Below are positions 14,854 to 27,121 of a stretch of DNA of 37,286 nucleotides, in pieces. Below the pieces are notes generated by a model that saw nothing but the letters and a program-made list of their open reading frames with translations, searched no databases and was not told where the DNA came from. The DNA is from Candidatus Frankia nodulisporulans. Lineage in GTDB: Bacteria > Actinomycetota > Actinomycetes > Frankiales > Frankiaceae. How positions within the stretch are numbered: position 1 is the first letter of the stretch; each line of letters begins with the position of its first letter. The stretch covers positions 1 to 37,286 of the forward strand of contig NZ_CADCWS010000017.1 in the NCBI RefSeq assembly GCF_902806475.1, written 5' to 3'. Position numbers and translations under genes: made by a program.

Positions 14854-16041
14854 TTACAGCGGGGCCGGGGCCGGCTCGCGGGACGTGTCGGGTTCGTCGT
14901 CCTGCCCGGCGTCGTCACCTCCGGCCGCGGCCTCTTTGCGGCGGTGTCGGATGGAGGACACCAGCGCCAGGCCGATGAAGGCGACGCCGACCAGGCCGGT
15001 GACGATCTCCGGCACCTCGGTCTCGATCGAGACGGCCAGAATGATCGCCAGCGCGCCGATCGCGTAGTGCGCACCGTGCTCGAGATAGATGTACTCGGAC
15101 AGGGTGCCGCGCCGGACCAGGTACACCGTCAGTGACCGGATGTACATGGCACCGATGCCGAGACCGGCGGCGATGACGAAGATGTTCTGGGAGATCGCGA
15201 ACGCGCCGACGACCCCGTCGAAGGAGAACGAGGCGTCGATGACCTCCAGGTAGAGGAACAGGAAGGCGGCGGCCCGGCCGGTGGCGAGCACCAGCTTGGG
15301 CGTCCCACCGGAACGGGCGGGTGCGGCCGTGTCTCCGGCCGCCACTGCGCCGCCCACGGCGCTGTCGTCGTCAGCACCGTCGTCCTCGGCGCCGATCCCC
15401 TGCGCCTCGAAGAACTCCCCGAGACCACGCACCGCCAGGTAGGTGGCCAGACTCGCGACACCCGAGGTGAGCACCTGCTGGGTGTGGTCGCCGGAGAAGG
15501 CCTCACCGACGACGAGCAGTGCCACGAGCGCGACCACGATCGGGATCACGTCCAGCTGGCCGGCCCGACGTAGCGGCTCCTCCAGCTTCCTGATCCACTG
15601 GATCTCCCGCTCGGGATCGAACAGGAAGTCCAGGAAGATCATGAACAGGAAGATCCCACCGAACGCGGCGATCGCCGGATGCGCGTCCCCGAGCTTCTCC
15701 GCGTACTGCGCGCTGTCGTTGAGAGCCAGGTCGAACACGTCGACCGGGCTCAGATGCGCGGTCAGTGCCACGATCACGATCGGGAACAGCAGCCGCATGC
15801 CGAACACGGCGATGAGCACGCCGAGTGTCAGGAAGATCTTCTGCCACCACTCGCTCATCCGGCGCAGGATCGTGGCGTTGATCACCGCGTTGTCGAAGGA
15901 GAGGCTGATCTCCAGGATCGCGAGGATGGCCACGATGGCCACGTCCCGGGGCCCGCCGAGCACCCCGGCCGCGGCCACCCCCAGCGCGGTTATTGCAAAG
16001 GACCATCCGAAGATCCTCAAGGCGTGCACGCCCACCAACAC
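14854..16041 (-). CDS. TerC-like integral membrane protein (DUF475 family)
   Basis: A 395-residue polytopic membrane protein of the DUF475 branch of the TerC superfamily. The signature EISLSFDNAVINA near residue 43 is the acidic TerC motif in the membrane. Hydrophobic helices follow (IFLTLGVLIAVFGMRLLFPIVIV, AAFGGIFLFMIFLDFLF, VIPIVVALVALLVVG, AAAFLFLYLEVIDASFSFDGVVGAF, the last repeating the SFD motif in the second half), with an acidic cytoplasmic loop near 225-245 and a charged disordered tail. TerC-type proteins are thought to handle metal ions, often manganese or calcium, with TerD partners. Start choices are GTG 16041, 16035 or 16029; GGAAAGG favours 16035 or 16029 but the longest is listed. 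It sits between two terD genes. Confidence 0.9.
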   Translation of the reverse strand: MLVGVHALRIFGWSFAITALGVAAAGVLGGPRDVAIVAILAILEISLSFDNAVINATILRRMSEWWQKIFLTLGVLIAVFGMRLLFPIVIVALTAHLSPVDVFDLALNDSAQYAEKLGDAHPAIAAFGGIFLFMIFLDFLFDPEREIQWIRKLEEPLRRAGQLDVIPIVVALVALLVVGEAFSGDHTQQVLTSGVASLATYLAVRGLGEFFEAQGIGAEDDGADDDSAVGGAVAAGDTAAPARSGGTPKLVLATGRAAAFLFLYLEVIDASFSFDGVVGAFAISQNIFVIAAGLGIGAMYIRSLTVYLVRRGTLSEYIYLEHGAHYAIGALAIILAVSIETEVPEIVTGLVGVAFIGLALVSSIRHRRKEAAAGGDDAGQDDEPDTSREPAPAPL

Positions 16042-16088
16042 CTTTCCGGACCGATCGCCAGACCACGGTCACCCGGCCACACCGCGCG

Positions 16089-16116
16089 GGTGGATCCGCG
16101 GTCCGTCGGATCCACC
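16089..16116 (-). terminator. Hairpin between terD and the DUF475/TerC gene
   Basis: A perfect 10-bp inverted repeat (ggtggatccg 16089-16098, cggatccacc 16107-16116) with an 8-nt loop. It is about 130 nt after the terD stop and 48 nt before the TerC-like start, so it may be a partial terminator/attenuator or an operator. Confidence 0.55.
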
Positions 16117-16243
16117 GGGTCGCTCGAAGTCACCGGAGACCGCGTCGATCCCGAGGCCATCGGCCCAGGTCGGCGGTCGACGGCATCGTAGCCGCTCACC
16201 AGAGGTGCGCGACCTGACAAATGGGCTACACCAGGCGTTGGAT

Positions 16244-16819
16244 TCAGACGTTTACGCCGAAGTCCCGGGCGATGCCGGCGAGACCGGAGGCGTAGCCCTG
16301 GCCCACGGCGCGGAACTTCCAGTCGCTGCCGTGCCGGTAGACCTCACCGAAGACCATCGCGGTCTCGGTGGAGGCGTCCTCGGTGAGGTCGTAGCGGGCG
16401 ATCTCGGTACCGCCGGCCCCGTTGACGACCCGGATGAAGGCGTTGCGGACCTGGCCGAAGTTCTGCTGGCGCGACTCGGCGTCGTAGATCGACACCGGGA
16501 ACACGATCTTGTCGATCTCGGTGGGCAGCGAGCCCAGGTTGACGGTGATCGCCTCGTCGTCGCCCTCGCCCTCGCCGGTGAGGTTGTCGCCCTGGTGCTC
16601 GATCGCGCCGTCCGGGCTCTTGAGGTTGTTGAAGAAGATGAAGTGCCCGTCCGAAACGACCTTGCCGTCGGCGCGGCAGGCGATGGCGCTGGCGTCCAGG
16701 TCGAAGTCGGCACCGGTCGTGCTGCGCACGTCCCAGCCCAGACCCACCAGGATGCTGGTCAGACCGGGGGCCTCCTTGGTCAGCGAGACGTTGCCGCCCT
16801 TGCTGAGGCTTACTCCCAC
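16244..16819 (-). CDS. terD: TerD calcium-binding stress protein
   Basis: A 191-residue canonical TerD. The body reads [75 protein letters not shown] (acidic calcium-binding loop) and [19 protein letters not shown], ending in [23 protein letters not shown]. The length matches the family exactly. The start is GTG 16819, with AGGAGG 10 nt upstream; longer readings give no extra family residues. TerD proteins act in the cytoplasm, probably at the membrane face beside TerC. The gene heads the minus-strand Ter series and is divergent from glgE across a 665-bp gap. Confidence 0.95.
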   Translation of the reverse strand: MGVSLSKGGNVSLTKEAPGLTSILVGLGWDVRSTTGADFDLDASAIACRADGKVVSDGHFIFFNNLKSPDGAIEHQGDNLTGEGEGDDEAITVNLGSLPTEIDKIVFPVSIYDAESRQQNFGQVRNAFIRVVNGAGGTEIARYDLTEDASTETAMVFGEVYRHGSDWKFRAVGQGYASGLAGIARDFGVNV

Positions 16820-17122
16820 TGTGCTCTCTCCTCCTGCGTCCGCCGACCACCGTCGAGGTTCGGTCGGCTGCGATGTGTGTGCCCTGTGGTCACCCGGTGC
16901 CATGGTTCGGACCAGGCGCCGGCAGCGTACTGCCGGGCGCGATCGCCCCCGTGCGGCCGCACCCGGGTACGCCCGCGCACCGCCGCGGCCGTGCCCGGCC
17001 GTGCGACAGTGGCCTCGATGCGGTGCCCGTCAGCGCAGATCCCCCAAGCTCCGTGTGCACTGCGGGACGAACGAGCGCCGCGCAGGGTTCCCGGCGACCC
17101 CCCGAGGAGATTGGTCACGTGG

Positions 17123-17150
17123 CCGTAACACGCGGGGCCGCCGTAACACG
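17123..17150. repeat. 10-bp direct repeat in the terD-glgE gap
   Basis: ccgtaacacg occurs twice, 18 bp start to start, on a GC-rich background. It may be a binding site pair for a regulator of either gene; weak evidence. Confidence 0.4.
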
Positions 17151-17470
17151 ACTGGAAACTCGGCCGCCGACCCGATGGACGCATCCACACCGTGCACCCA
17201 ACGCCCGGGCACCTGCGGTGGGCTCGGCCGGACCGCCGCGTGGCCGCGGTCTGGCCGCGAAAGTCCACGCCGAACCGCACAACAGACGCGGTTCGGACGT
17301 TCGTACGCCTGGCAACTGGGGAACATCGGCAGCAGTGCAGACCATCCGGACGGTGCCGACTGACCCACCTCGACGCCAACATTCACCCACGCGATGGTCG
17401 CGGGCAGTTCACGTAGAGGTGTCGCTATTCGCCACGTGCAGGGCGGACCATTGAGGCGTGGTTCGTCTGG

Positions 17471-17476
17471 ATAAGG
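17471..17476 (+). promoter_or_regulatory. Ribosome binding site deciding the glgE start
   Basis: ATAAGG lies 8 nt before ATG 17485, giving the MIGR N-terminus expected for GlgE. GTG 17458 and ATG 17482 are poorer choices. Confidence 0.5.
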
Positions 17477-17484
17477 TCGCCATG

Positions 17485-19481
17485 ATGATCGGACGTTCAG
17501 TAGGCCGGGTTGTCATCTCCGACGTGACCCCGGTCGTGTCGTGCGGCCAGTGGCCCGCGCGCGCGGTCGTGGGCGAGAGAATTACCGTGGGCGCGACCGT
17601 CTTCCGGGAGGGTCACGATCTCATCGGTGCGAACGTGGTGCTGTCCGGGCCCGACGGCCAGGGCACGCCCTACGTTCCGATGCGGGTGGTCGGCGCGGGC
17701 ACCGACCGCTTCGAGGCGGAAATCACCGTGGGCGGAAGTGGCCTGTGGGGATTCCGCGTCGAGGCGTGGGCGGATCCCGTCGCCACCTGGCGCCACGGCA
17801 TCGAGCTGAAGGTCGGCGCGGGGCAGGGCTGTGACGAGCTCGCGGTCGACTTCGAGGACGGTGCCCGGCTGCTGCTGCGGGCGCTGCCAGGGGCACCGGA
17901 GGGGCGGCGGGCGGAGATAGCCCGGGCGGTAGCCACGCTACGTGACGATGCGCTCAGTGATCCTCATGATCGGATCGCTGCCGTGCTCGACGCGCACCTG
18001 GTGAGCCTGCTCGACGCGTTTCCGCTGCGCGAGCTGATCACCCGCTCCCCGCTGTACCGGGTGTGGGTGGACCGGCCCAGGGCGCTCTACGGGAGCTGGT
18101 ACGAACTGTTCCCGCGCTCGGAGGGTGCCACCCTGGACCCGCCGCGCTCCGGGACGTTCCTGACCGCCGCCGAGCGGCTGCCCGCGGTCGCCGCGATGGG
18201 CTTCGACGTGGTGTACCTGCCACCGATCCATCCGATCGGCGAGGTCAACCGCAAGGGCCCGAACAACACCCTCACTCCGGGTGAGGACGACCCGGGTTCC
18301 CCGTGGGCGATCGGCAGCGAGCACGGCGGCCACGACGCCGTGCATCCGGACCTCGGCACGATCGAGGACTTCGACCTGTTCGTCGCGCGGGCCCGCTCGC
18401 TCGGCATGGAGATCGCCCTCGACCTCGCCCTGCAGTGCGCGCCGGACCATCCGTGGGCCAAGCGGCATCCGGAGTGGTTCGTCGTGCGCAGTGACGGATC
18501 CATCGCCTATGCCGAGAACCCGCCGAAGAAGTACCAGGACATCTACCCGCTGAACTTCGACGCGGACCCGAACGGTCTCTACCAGGAGATCCTTCGGGTG
18601 GTTCGGTACTGGACCGGGCACGGAGTGCGCATCTTCCGGGTCGACAATCCCCACACGAAGCCGGTCGAGTTCTGGGAATGGCTCATCGGTCAGGTGAAGG
18701 CGACCGAACCGGACGTGCTCTTCCTCGCCGAGGCCTTCACCCGGCCGGCGATGATGCACACACTGGCCAAGGTCGGTTTCACTCAGTCATACACCTACTT
18801 CACCTGGCGCAACGAGAAGTGGGAACTGGAGGAGTACGCGACCGAACTGGTCGCCTCCGCGCACTACATGCGGCCGAACTTCTTCGTCAACACTCCGGAT
18901 ATCCTGCCCGGCTTCCTCCAGGACGGCGGGCCGGCGGCGTTCCGCCTGCGGGCGGCGCTCGCGGCGACGCTGTCGCCGACCTGGGGTGTCTACGCCGGGT
19001 ACGAGCTCGGTGAGAACCTCGCGGTCCGCCCGGGCGGCGAGGAGTACCTCGACTCCGAGAAGTACCAGTACCGGCCGCGGGACTGGGCGGGTGCCGAGGC
19101 GGCCGGGCTCTCGCTCGCGCCGTACCTGACCCGGCTCAACCAGATCCGCCGGGCCCACCCGGCCCTGCACTGGCTGCGCAACCTGCACCTGCACCAGGCC
19201 GACAGCGAACAGATCATGGTCTATTCCAAGCGCCTGCCCGCCACCGACGACGCCGCTGTCGCCGCCGCCGACACGGTGCTCGTCGTCGTCAACCTCGATC
19301 CGCACCAGGCCCACGAGACCACGGTGCATCTCGACCTGCCCGCGCTCGGTTTCGGCTGGGACGACACGATCGAGGTCACCGACGAGATCACCGGGGCGAC
19401 CTACCAGTGGGGCCGACACAACTACGTCCGGCTCGACCCGACGGTGGAGTCCGCGCACATCTTCACGGTGCGGACCCGGTC

Positions 19482-19485
<4 letters not shown>
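17485..19485 (+). CDS. glgE: Alpha-1,4-glucan:maltose-1-phosphate maltosyltransferase
   Basis: A 666-residue GH13_3 enzyme that adds maltose from maltose 1-phosphate to the growing end of alpha-1,4-glucans in the cytoplasm. The N-terminal beta domain (about 1-100) reads [22 protein letters not shown]; the barrel carries the nucleophile D387 in [12 protein letters not shown] and acid/base E416 in FLAEAF, both 7 residues before the positions in Streptomyces coelicolor GlgE1 (D394, E423), and D472 in NTPDILPGF is the likely third carboxylate. The start ATG 17485 fits the family N-terminus and the RBS. The stop overlaps the treS start (ATGA at 19482-19485). Together with TreS, Mak and GlgB it forms the trehalose-to-glucan pathway. 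Confidence 0.97.
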
Positions 19486-21293
<1,808 letters not shown>

Positions 21294-21597
21294 GCCCTGT
21301 CCACGTCCAGTCCGTACACGGCCGCTCCGGCCGCCCCGCCGATCGCCCCGCCGACCATCCCGATCCGTCCGGACCTGTTCGATGCCGGAGGGGTCGGGCT
21401 GGCCGTCGTCGGCGTCGGTGTCGGTGTCGTGGCGCGGTCAACGGATGCTCAGCTGACGGACGACCGACGCGGTGGGGACGGTCCGGACCGATGTCGGCGC
21501 GCTGCGTAGGCGTAGTACGGACAAGGAAAGGTATTTTCGGGATATTCGACGTTAGGTGCGATGATGATCGTCGACTGCGGGGACCGGGAGGCCGGGG
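21294..21597. other. 304-bp gap between treS and mak
   Basis: No gene is seen. A small cggccg-ctc-cggccg dyad follows treS at 21319-21333, and a perfect 12-bp palindrome lies at 21479-21490 before a short AT-rich stretch (about 21520-21560). This suggests mak has its own promoter despite being in the same direction as treS. Confidence 0.5.
21479..21490. promoter_or_regulatory. Perfect 12-bp palindrome upstream of mak
   Basis: cggtccggaccg reads the same on both strands and lies 107 bp before the mak start, followed by a more AT-rich segment (ggtattttcgggatattcg). It could be an operator for a dimeric regulator. Palindromes of GC-rich type occur by chance in such genomes. Confidence 0.35.
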
Positions 21598-23001
21598 ATG
21601 GGTGACCACCATGGTGAACTGACCGGCCTGTTGACGGACTGGCTGCCGCGGCAGCGCTGGTTCGCCGGCAAGGGCCGGGCCGGCGGCCAGTTGCGGATTC
21701 ACCGGGACATCCTGGTCAGCGAGCCGTTGCGGCTGCTGATCGTCGAAGTCGACTACGACCGCGGCCCCGCCGAGTTCTACCAGGTCCCGCTGGTGCTGCG
21801 CCATGACGCGCCGCACGGGCACGAGGGCTTCCTAATCGGCGAGTGCGCCGGCGGCCTAGTGTACGACGGGCTCGCCGATCCCTCCGGCGCGGCCACACTG
21901 TTGGACTTCCTCGCCCGCGCCGTGCACCGCGACGACCTCGTCGCCGAACGCTTCCCGGCACCGGACGACGACACCCGGGTACCGCTGGTCGACCTGCCCG
22001 CGGCACCGATCGGAGCCGAGCAGTCCAACTCCTCCGTCGTCTACGGCGACGCCTACATCCTCAAGGTGTTCCGTCGGCTGTGGCCCGGCGAGAACCCCGA
22101 CCTCGAGGTGACCCGGGCGCTGGCCGCCGTCGGCAGCCAGCACGTAGCCGCACCGGTGGCCTGGTACACCGGCGAGGTCACCGGCGTCCCGACCACGTTC
22201 GGTTTCCTGCAGCAGTACCTGCGCAGTGGCAGCGAGGGCTGGCGGATGGCGCTGGCCAGCGTCCGCGACCTGTACGCCGAGGCCGACCTGCGCGCCGACG
22301 AGGTCGGGGGTGACTTCGCCGCCGAGGCCGAACGCCTCGGCGGCGCCACCGCACAGGTCCACGCCGACCTCGCCCGCGCCCTGCCGACCCGCCCGCCAAC
22401 CGCGGACGACCTGCGCGGGCTCGCCGCCTACCTGCGCGGCCGCCTCGACGCCGCCCTCGACGGGGTGGACGCGCTGCACCCACACGCAGAGGCGATCCGC
22501 ACCGTCTACGACGCGCTGCACGCGGCGCCCCCGGCCCTCGTGCACCCCCGGCCCTTCCAACGCCTGCACGGCGATCTGCACCTGGGTCAGGTACTGCGGG
22601 TCGACTCCGGCTGGGTGCTGTTCGACTTCGAGGGCGAGCCGGCCCGGCCGGTCGCCGACCGTGTCGGCCTCGAGTCCCCCCTGCGCGACGTCGCCGGGAT
22701 GCTGCGTTCCTTCGACTACGCGGCCCGGTCACTCCAGCTCGAACGGGACGACGAGCCGGGCCTGGAGTACCGCGCGCAGGAATGGGCGCAACGCAACCGG
22801 GACGCCTTCTGCCAGGGCTACGCCGCCACCGCCGGACGTGACCCGCGCGACGACGCGACGATGCTGCGCGCCCTGGAACTCGACAAGGCCGTTTACGAGG
22901 TGCTCTACGAGGCACGTCACCGACCCGGCTGGATTCGGATCCCGCTGGCCGCGGTCACCCGGCTCACCGCGACCGCGGCACCCGCCGCACCCGCCGGCTA
23001 G
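21598..23001 (+). CDS. mak: Maltokinase (maltose + ATP to maltose 1-phosphate)
   Basis: A 467-residue aminoglycoside-phosphotransferase-fold kinase (Pep2 type) that supplies GlgE with its substrate. The N-terminal cap reads [16 protein letters not shown], the typical Mak opening. [19 protein letters not shown] (near 142-160) carries the ATP-site lysine, the catalytic loop is [11 protein letters not shown] (D326) and the magnesium-binding motif is DFEGEPARP (D343). Length matches mycobacterial Mak (about 455). The start is ATG 21598 with GGGAG upstream. Mak and TreS act together in relatives, and the neighbours treS, glgE and glgB confirm the role. Confidence 0.96.
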   Translation: MGDHHGELTGLLTDWLPRQRWFAGKGRAGGQLRIHRDILVSEPLRLLIVEVDYDRGPAEFYQVPLVLRHDAPHGHEGFLIGECAGGLVYDGLADPSGAATLLDFLARAVHRDDLVAERFPAPDDDTRVPLVDLPAAPIGAEQSNSSVVYGDAYILKVFRRLWPGENPDLEVTRALAAVGSQHVAAPVAWYTGEVTGVPTTFGFLQQYLRSGSEGWRMALASVRDLYAEADLRADEVGGDFAAEAERLGGATAQVHADLARALPTRPPTADDLRGLAAYLRGRLDAALDGVDALHPHAEAIRTVYDALHAAPPALVHPRPFQRLHGDLHLGQVLRVDSGWVLFDFEGEPARPVADRVGLESPLRDVAGMLRSFDYAARSLQLERDDEPGLEYRAQEWAQRNRDAFCQGYAATAGRDPRDDATMLRALELDKAVYEVLYEARHRPGWIRIPLAAVTRLTATAAPAAPAG

Positions 23002-23008
23002 CACTCTG

Positions 23009-23043
23009 CCCATTCGACCATCCAGGCCCATTCGACCATCCAG
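23009..23043. repeat. 17-bp direct duplication between mak and glgB
   Basis: cccattcgaccatccag is present at 23009-23025 and again at 23027-23043 without a change, inside the 83-bp gap. The second copy lies 41 bp before the glgB start. Confidence 0.9.
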
Positions 23044-23084
23044 ATCATCTGATCCCCCACGCGGAGAGAGGCAGGGGTGTCCCC

Positions 23085-25760
23085 GTGACCAACGGCGACG
23101 TCACCAACGGCACGGCGCGAACGGGGCGCCGCGGCGCGCAGGGAGCCATCGGTTGGCCGGCCCCTGCCGGTCCCGCCGGCCCCGACGCGTCGATCCGTGA
23201 CCGGGAGGGCCGGGTGGCCCTGGCCGATCGCGCCGCCGAGCGGTTCAGCCACCCCGGCGAGCCGACCACCGCCACCACCGAACGAGCCGAGACCGAACGG
23301 ACCGACACCGAACAGACCGAGACCGTGCCGTCCGCCGAGACCGCCGGCGCCACCCCCGCGGGCGACGGGGCCGGCAGCGGCAACGGATCGGGCGGTGGCG
23401 AGGGGTCGGGCAGTGGCGGCGGGGCAGGCAGTGGCGACAGATCAGGCGGCGACGGGGTACCGACAGGCGAGGGTGACGTGGGTGAACCGCAGCGGCCGGC
23501 CGAGGTGAACGGCGCGGCGCGGGAGACGGCCGTGGCCGTGGCCGAGCCGCCGCCGCTGGACGTACCGCCCGGGGTGCTGGACCGGCTGGTGGCCGGCACC
23601 CATCACGACCCGCACTCGGTGCTCGGCGCCCATCCCAGCGGCGACGCGACCGTCGTACGCGTGCTGCGCCCGGACGCGAGCTGCGCGACCCTGCTCCTCG
23701 GCGAGGCGCGCTATCCCGCCACCCGGCTGCACAGCGGCGGGGTGTTCGCCGCCGTGCTGCCCGGTCACCTGCCCGACTACCAGGTCGAGGTGACCTATCC
23801 GCACGCCACCGGCGTCATCGACGATCCCTACCGGCATCTGCCGACCGTCGGCGAGATCGACCGGCATCTGATCGCCGAGGGACGCCACGAGCAGCTGTGG
23901 AAGGTCCTCGGCGCCCACCCGCGCACCCTGCACACCCCCGGCGGCCAGGCGGTCACCGGTGTCAGCTTCGCGGTGTGGGCCCCGTCCGCGCGGGGGGTGC
24001 GTCTGGTCGGCGACTTCGACTTCTGGGACGGCCGCGCCTTCCCGATGCGTTCGCTGGGCAGCTGCGGTGTGTGGGAGCTGTTCGTCCCCGGTGCGGGCGC
24101 CGGCCTGCGCTACAAGTACGAGATCCTCGGCTTCGACGGTGTCTGGCGGCAGAAGGCCGATCCGATGGCCTTCCGCACCGAGGTACCGCCTGCGACCGCG
24201 AGCGTCGTCACCCACTCGACCCACACCTGGTCGGACGGGGACTGGATCGCGCGTCGGGCCAGCACCGCCTGGCGCACCGAACCGATCAGTATCTACGAGG
24301 TGCACCTGGGCTCCTGGCGGCGCGGACTGTCCTACCTAGATCTCGCCGAACAGCTCACCGCCTACGTCCAGGACAGCGGTTTCACCCACGTCGAGCTGCT
24401 GCCCGTCGCCGAGCATCCCTTCGGCGGCTCCTGGGGATACCAGGTCTCGGCCTACTACGCGCCGACGGCCCGCTTCGGCAGCCCGGACGAGTTCCGCCAT
24501 CTCGTCGAGACCCTGCACCAGGCCGGTATCGGCGTGATCGTCGACTGGGTGCCCGCGCACTTCCCCCGCGACTCCTGGGCGCTGGGCCGCTTCGACGGCA
24601 CCCCCCTGTACGAGCACCCCGATCCGCGCCGCGGTGAGCAGCCCGACTGGGGCACCTACGTCTTCGACGTGAGCCGTCCCGAGGTGCGCAACTTCCTCGT
24701 CGCCAACGCCGTGTACTGGTTCGAGGAGTTCCACGTCGACGCCCTGCGGGTCGACGCCGTCGCCGCCATGCTCTACCTGGACTACTCCCGCCCCGACGGC
24801 CAGTGGCTGCCCAACGAGCACGGCGGCCGGGAGAACCTCGACGCCGTCGCCTTCCTGCAGGAGACCAACGCGACGGTCTACCGCCGCTTCCCCGGCGCCA
24901 TGATGATCGCCGAGGAGTCGACGGCCTGGCCCGGTGTCACCCGCCCGACGCACCTGGGCGGACTCGGCTTCGGCTTCAAATGGAACATGGGCTGGATGCA
25001 CGACACCCTGGACTACACCTCCCACCAGCCGGTGCACCGCAGCTTCCACCATCACCAGATGACGTTCTCCATGGTCTACGCCTACTCGGAGAACTACATC
25101 CTGCCGTTCAGCCACGACGAGGTCGTCCACGGCAAGGGTTCGATGCTGCGCCGCATGCCCGGCAACCGCTGGGAGCAGCTGGCGAACCTGCGCGCCCTGT
25201 ACGCCTACATGTGGGCGCATCCCGGCAAGAAACTGCTCTTCATGGGCAGTGAGTTCGGCCAGGACAACGAGTGGAACGAGGCCGCCTCCCTCGACTGGCC
25301 CCTGCTCGACGAGCCCGGTCACCACGGTCTCGCCGCCCTCGTCCGCGACCTCAACACCCTCTACCGGGCCTCCCCCGAGCTCTACCGCCGGGACGTCGAC
25401 CCCACCGGCTTCTCCTGGATCGACGCCAACGACACCGGCAACAACGTCTTCTCGTTCCTACGCTGGTCCGGCGCCTCCGGCACCGGCCCGGGTGACACGA
25501 CCTCCGGCGGCTCCGGTGTGATCGCCTGTATCACGAACTTCGCGGGCATCGCCCACCACGAGCACCGGATCGGGCTGCCGTTCCCCGGCCGCTGGCGGGA
25601 GGTGCTCAACACCGACAGCCAGCGCTACGGCGGCGCCAATCTCGGCAACCTGGGCGCGGTCGAGGCCACCGACCGGCCGTACCACGGCCTGCCGGCCTCC
25701 GCGGCCGTCACCCTGCCTGTCCTTGGCGCCGTCTGGCTCCGCCACGACCCCACTCCCTGA
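23085..25760 (+). CDS. glgB: 1,4-alpha-glucan branching enzyme with long low-complexity N-terminal extension
   Basis: An 891-residue GH13_9 branching enzyme. The first 145 or so residues are disordered: [14 protein letters not shown]-type and Gly/Ser/Asp-rich repeats. A CBM48-like N1 region starts at [24 protein letters not shown]; a second CBM48 domain reads [22 protein letters not shown]. The barrel has the nucleophile D557 ([14 protein letters not shown]), acid/base E610 ([11 protein letters not shown]) and D678 ([14 protein letters not shown]). It makes alpha-1,6 branches in the glucan from GlgE. The start is GTG 23085 with GCAGGGG upstream; another start after the low-complexity lead cannot be excluded. 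It is the last gene of the series and is followed by a strong terminator. Confidence 0.96.
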   Translation: MTNGDVTNGTARTGRRGAQGAIGWPAPAGPAGPDASIRDREGRVALADRAAERFSHPGEPTTATTERAETERTDTEQTETVPSAETAGATPAGDGAGSGNGSGGGEGSGSGGGAGSGDRSGGDGVPTGEGDVGEPQRPAEVNGAARETAVAVAEPPPLDVPPGVLDRLVAGTHHDPHSVLGAHPSGDATVVRVLRPDASCATLLLGEARYPATRLHSGGVFAAVLPGHLPDYQVEVTYPHATGVIDDPYRHLPTVGEIDRHLIAEGRHEQLWKVLGAHPRTLHTPGGQAVTGVSFAVWAPSARGVRLVGDFDFWDGRAFPMRSLGSCGVWELFVPGAGAGLRYKYEILGFDGVWRQKADPMAFRTEVPPATASVVTHSTHTWSDGDWIARRASTAWRTEPISIYEVHLGSWRRGLSYLDLAEQLTAYVQDSGFTHVELLPVAEHPFGGSWGYQVSAYYAPTARFGSPDEFRHLVETLHQAGIGVIVDWVPAHFPRDSWALGRFDGTPLYEHPDPRRGEQPDWGTYVFDVSRPEVRNFLVANAVYWFEEFHVDALRVDAVAAMLYLDYSRPDGQWLPNEHGGRENLDAVAFLQETNATVYRRFPGAMMIAEESTAWPGVTRPTHLGGLGFGFKWNMGWMHDTLDYTSHQPVHRSFHHHQMTFSMVYAYSENYILPFSHDEVVHGKGSMLRRMPGNRWEQLANLRALYAYMWAHPGKKLLFMGSEFGQDNEWNEAASLDWPLLDEPGHHGLAALVRDLNTLYRASPELYRRDVDPTGFSWIDANDTGNNVFSFLRWSGASGTGPGDTTSGGSGVIACITNFAGIAHHEHRIGLPFPGRWREVLNTDSQRYGGANLGNLGAVEATDRPYHGLPASAAVTLPVLGAVWLRHDPTP

Positions 25761-25786
25761 CCCGCACCACCACTCTGATCCGCACC

Positions 25787-25822
25787 ACCACCCCCCGGTC
25801 CCCGTGCGGACCGGGGGGTGGT
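25787..25822. terminator. Perfect 15-bp hairpin after glgB
   Basis: accaccccccggtcc (25787-25801) pairs without mismatch with ggaccggggggtggt (25808-25822); the loop is 6 nt. It lies 26 bp after the glgB stop and 158 bp beyond the stop of the convergent thioredoxin gene, so it can serve both strands. Confidence 0.85.
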
Positions 25823-25961
25823 CCGCGTCCATGACGCCGGGGCCGCGACCAGATCGGTGTCCGGCCGGGGCCTGCGCAGGGATCGAAACAGCGGATTCCT
25901 CGGCAGGCCCCGGCGAGAACGATCATCTGGCCACGGTGCGGGTGGGCCAGAACGGGGCGGC

Positions 25962-25992
25962 GGTCAGAACAGGGCTGGGGTCAGAACAGGGC
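25962..25992. repeat. 14-bp direct repeat spanning the stop of the thioredoxin gene
   Basis: ggtcagaacagggc occurs at 25962-25975 and 25979-25992; the second copy contains the stop codon of the minus-strand gene. This suggests a small duplication of the gene's 3' end. Confidence 0.7.
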
Positions 25993-26994
25993 GGCGGCCA
26001 GGGATCTGCGGGCGGGGGCCACGGCGGGGTCCTCCTCGCCCAGGGCCTGGAAGAGACCGACCAGGTGGGCTCGGACCTGCTCGCGCTCGGGGCCGCTGGT
26101 ACGCCGGACCAGTGCGACCAGGTCGGCCAGGGCACCGGGGGTGTCACCCTCGGCCAGACGCAGGTCGGAGGCGGCGATCGCGGCCTCGATGTCGTCCGGA
26201 TCGGCGGCGAGACGAGCCCGGATGCGGGCCGGATCGTGATCGCGCACCCGGCGCAGCAGCTCGGCCCGGGCCAGGCCCAGCGTGGCTTCCGGGTCGCCGG
26301 GCGCCTCGTCGAGACGAGCGCGGTAGGACTCTACCGCCGTGTCGAGATCGCCCTGGGCGAGGGCGTCCTCGGCGGCGGCGAGGTACGGGTCCTGTTGGGG
26401 CGCGCCACCGGGTACGCCACCGGGCGCGTCGCCGGTCGCCTCGGCGACGACGGACAGCAGCTGGTCGAGCCAGGCGCGGGCCTCCCGCTCGGGGACGGCG
26501 CCGGTGAACTCGCCGATGATGCGCCCGCCGACGACCGCCTTGACGGTCGGAATGCCCTGCACCCCGGCCGCCTGGGCGAGCTGCGGGTTGGCGTCGACGT
26601 CGATCTTCGCGAGAATCCAGCGCCCGCCGTCGTCCGCCGCGAGCTTCTCCAGCACCGGGCTGAGCTGCTTGCACGGGCCACACCACGAGGCCCAGAAGTC
26701 GAGCACGACCGGTACCTGCATCGAGCGGTTGACCACGTCCGCCTCGAAGCTCGCTTCGGTCACGTCGATCACCACCGGGCCGGTGGCGGTGCCCGCGCCG
26801 GCCGGGGCGCCGCCGCCCGCTCCCGCGATGGCGGGACCCGGGTTGGGTGGTGGGGGCGGAGCGGCCGGCTTGGGGTCGAGCGGAACGGCGCCGGCGAGGC
26901 GCAGGCCGCCGAGGCTGTCGGGCAGTCGCCCGGGTCGTCCCGGGCCTCCCGCGCCCCGCGGCACTCCGGATGGAACTGGTGGCCTACGTTGCAT
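25981..26994 (-). CDS. CnoX/YbbN-like thioredoxin with TPR tail
   Basis: A 337-residue cytoplasmic protein. A Pro/Ala/Gly-rich N-terminal part (about 1-70) precedes a thioredoxin domain with the active site WASWCGPCKQL near residue 100-110 and the cis-proline motif QGIPTVKAVVGGR. The C-terminal 170 or so residues are alpha-helical TPR-like (AAEDALAQGDLDTAVESYRARL, EATLGLARAELL). This order is that of the YbbN/CnoX chaperedoxins, which protect proteins from oxidation and hand them to DnaK or GroEL. The CGPC motif is intact, unlike SxxC-type CnoX, so it may still reduce disulfides. ATG 26994 has GGAGG only 1 nt upstream, so the start is less sure. Confidence 0.85.
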   Translation of the reverse strand: MQRRPPVPSGVPRGAGGPGRPGRLPDSLGGLRLAGAVPLDPKPAAPPPPPNPGPAIAGAGGGAPAGAGTATGPVVIDVTEASFEADVVNRSMQVPVVLDFWASWCGPCKQLSPVLEKLAADDGGRWILAKIDVDANPQLAQAAGVQGIPTVKAVVGGRIIGEFTGAVPEREARAWLDQLLSVVAEATGDAPGGVPGGAPQQDPYLAAAEDALAQGDLDTAVESYRARLDEAPGDPEATLGLARAELLRRVRDHDPARIRARLAADPDDIEAAIAASDLRLAEGDTPGALADLVALVRRTSGPEREQVRAHLVGLFQALGEEDPAVAPARRSLAAALF

Positions 26995-27121
26995 GCCTCC
27001 ATCGTGACATCCGGCGCGCGTCCACGGAGGTGCTGGCCGGCGCCAGTTCGCGTCCGGCTGTAGCTCCGCCCGTCGGCCCGCGCGTCAGAGCGGGCTCGTC
27101 CGGCCGGGTCCGGCCGGATCG

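Larger units (their letters stand above)
16820..17484. other. Divergent promoter region between terD and glgE
   Basis: No gene is supported: open frames here are short on family motifs and overlap one another on both strands. It must hold the promoters of terD (leftward) and glgE (rightward). The only structure I see is a 10-bp exact direct repeat, ccgtaacacg, at 17123-17132 and 17141-17150. Confidence 0.5.

Noticed and set aside
16873-17454. 193-codon plus-strand frame in the terD-glgE gap
   Set aside because: Pro/Arg/Ala-rich translation without motif or ribosome site; overlaps competing frames on the other strand.
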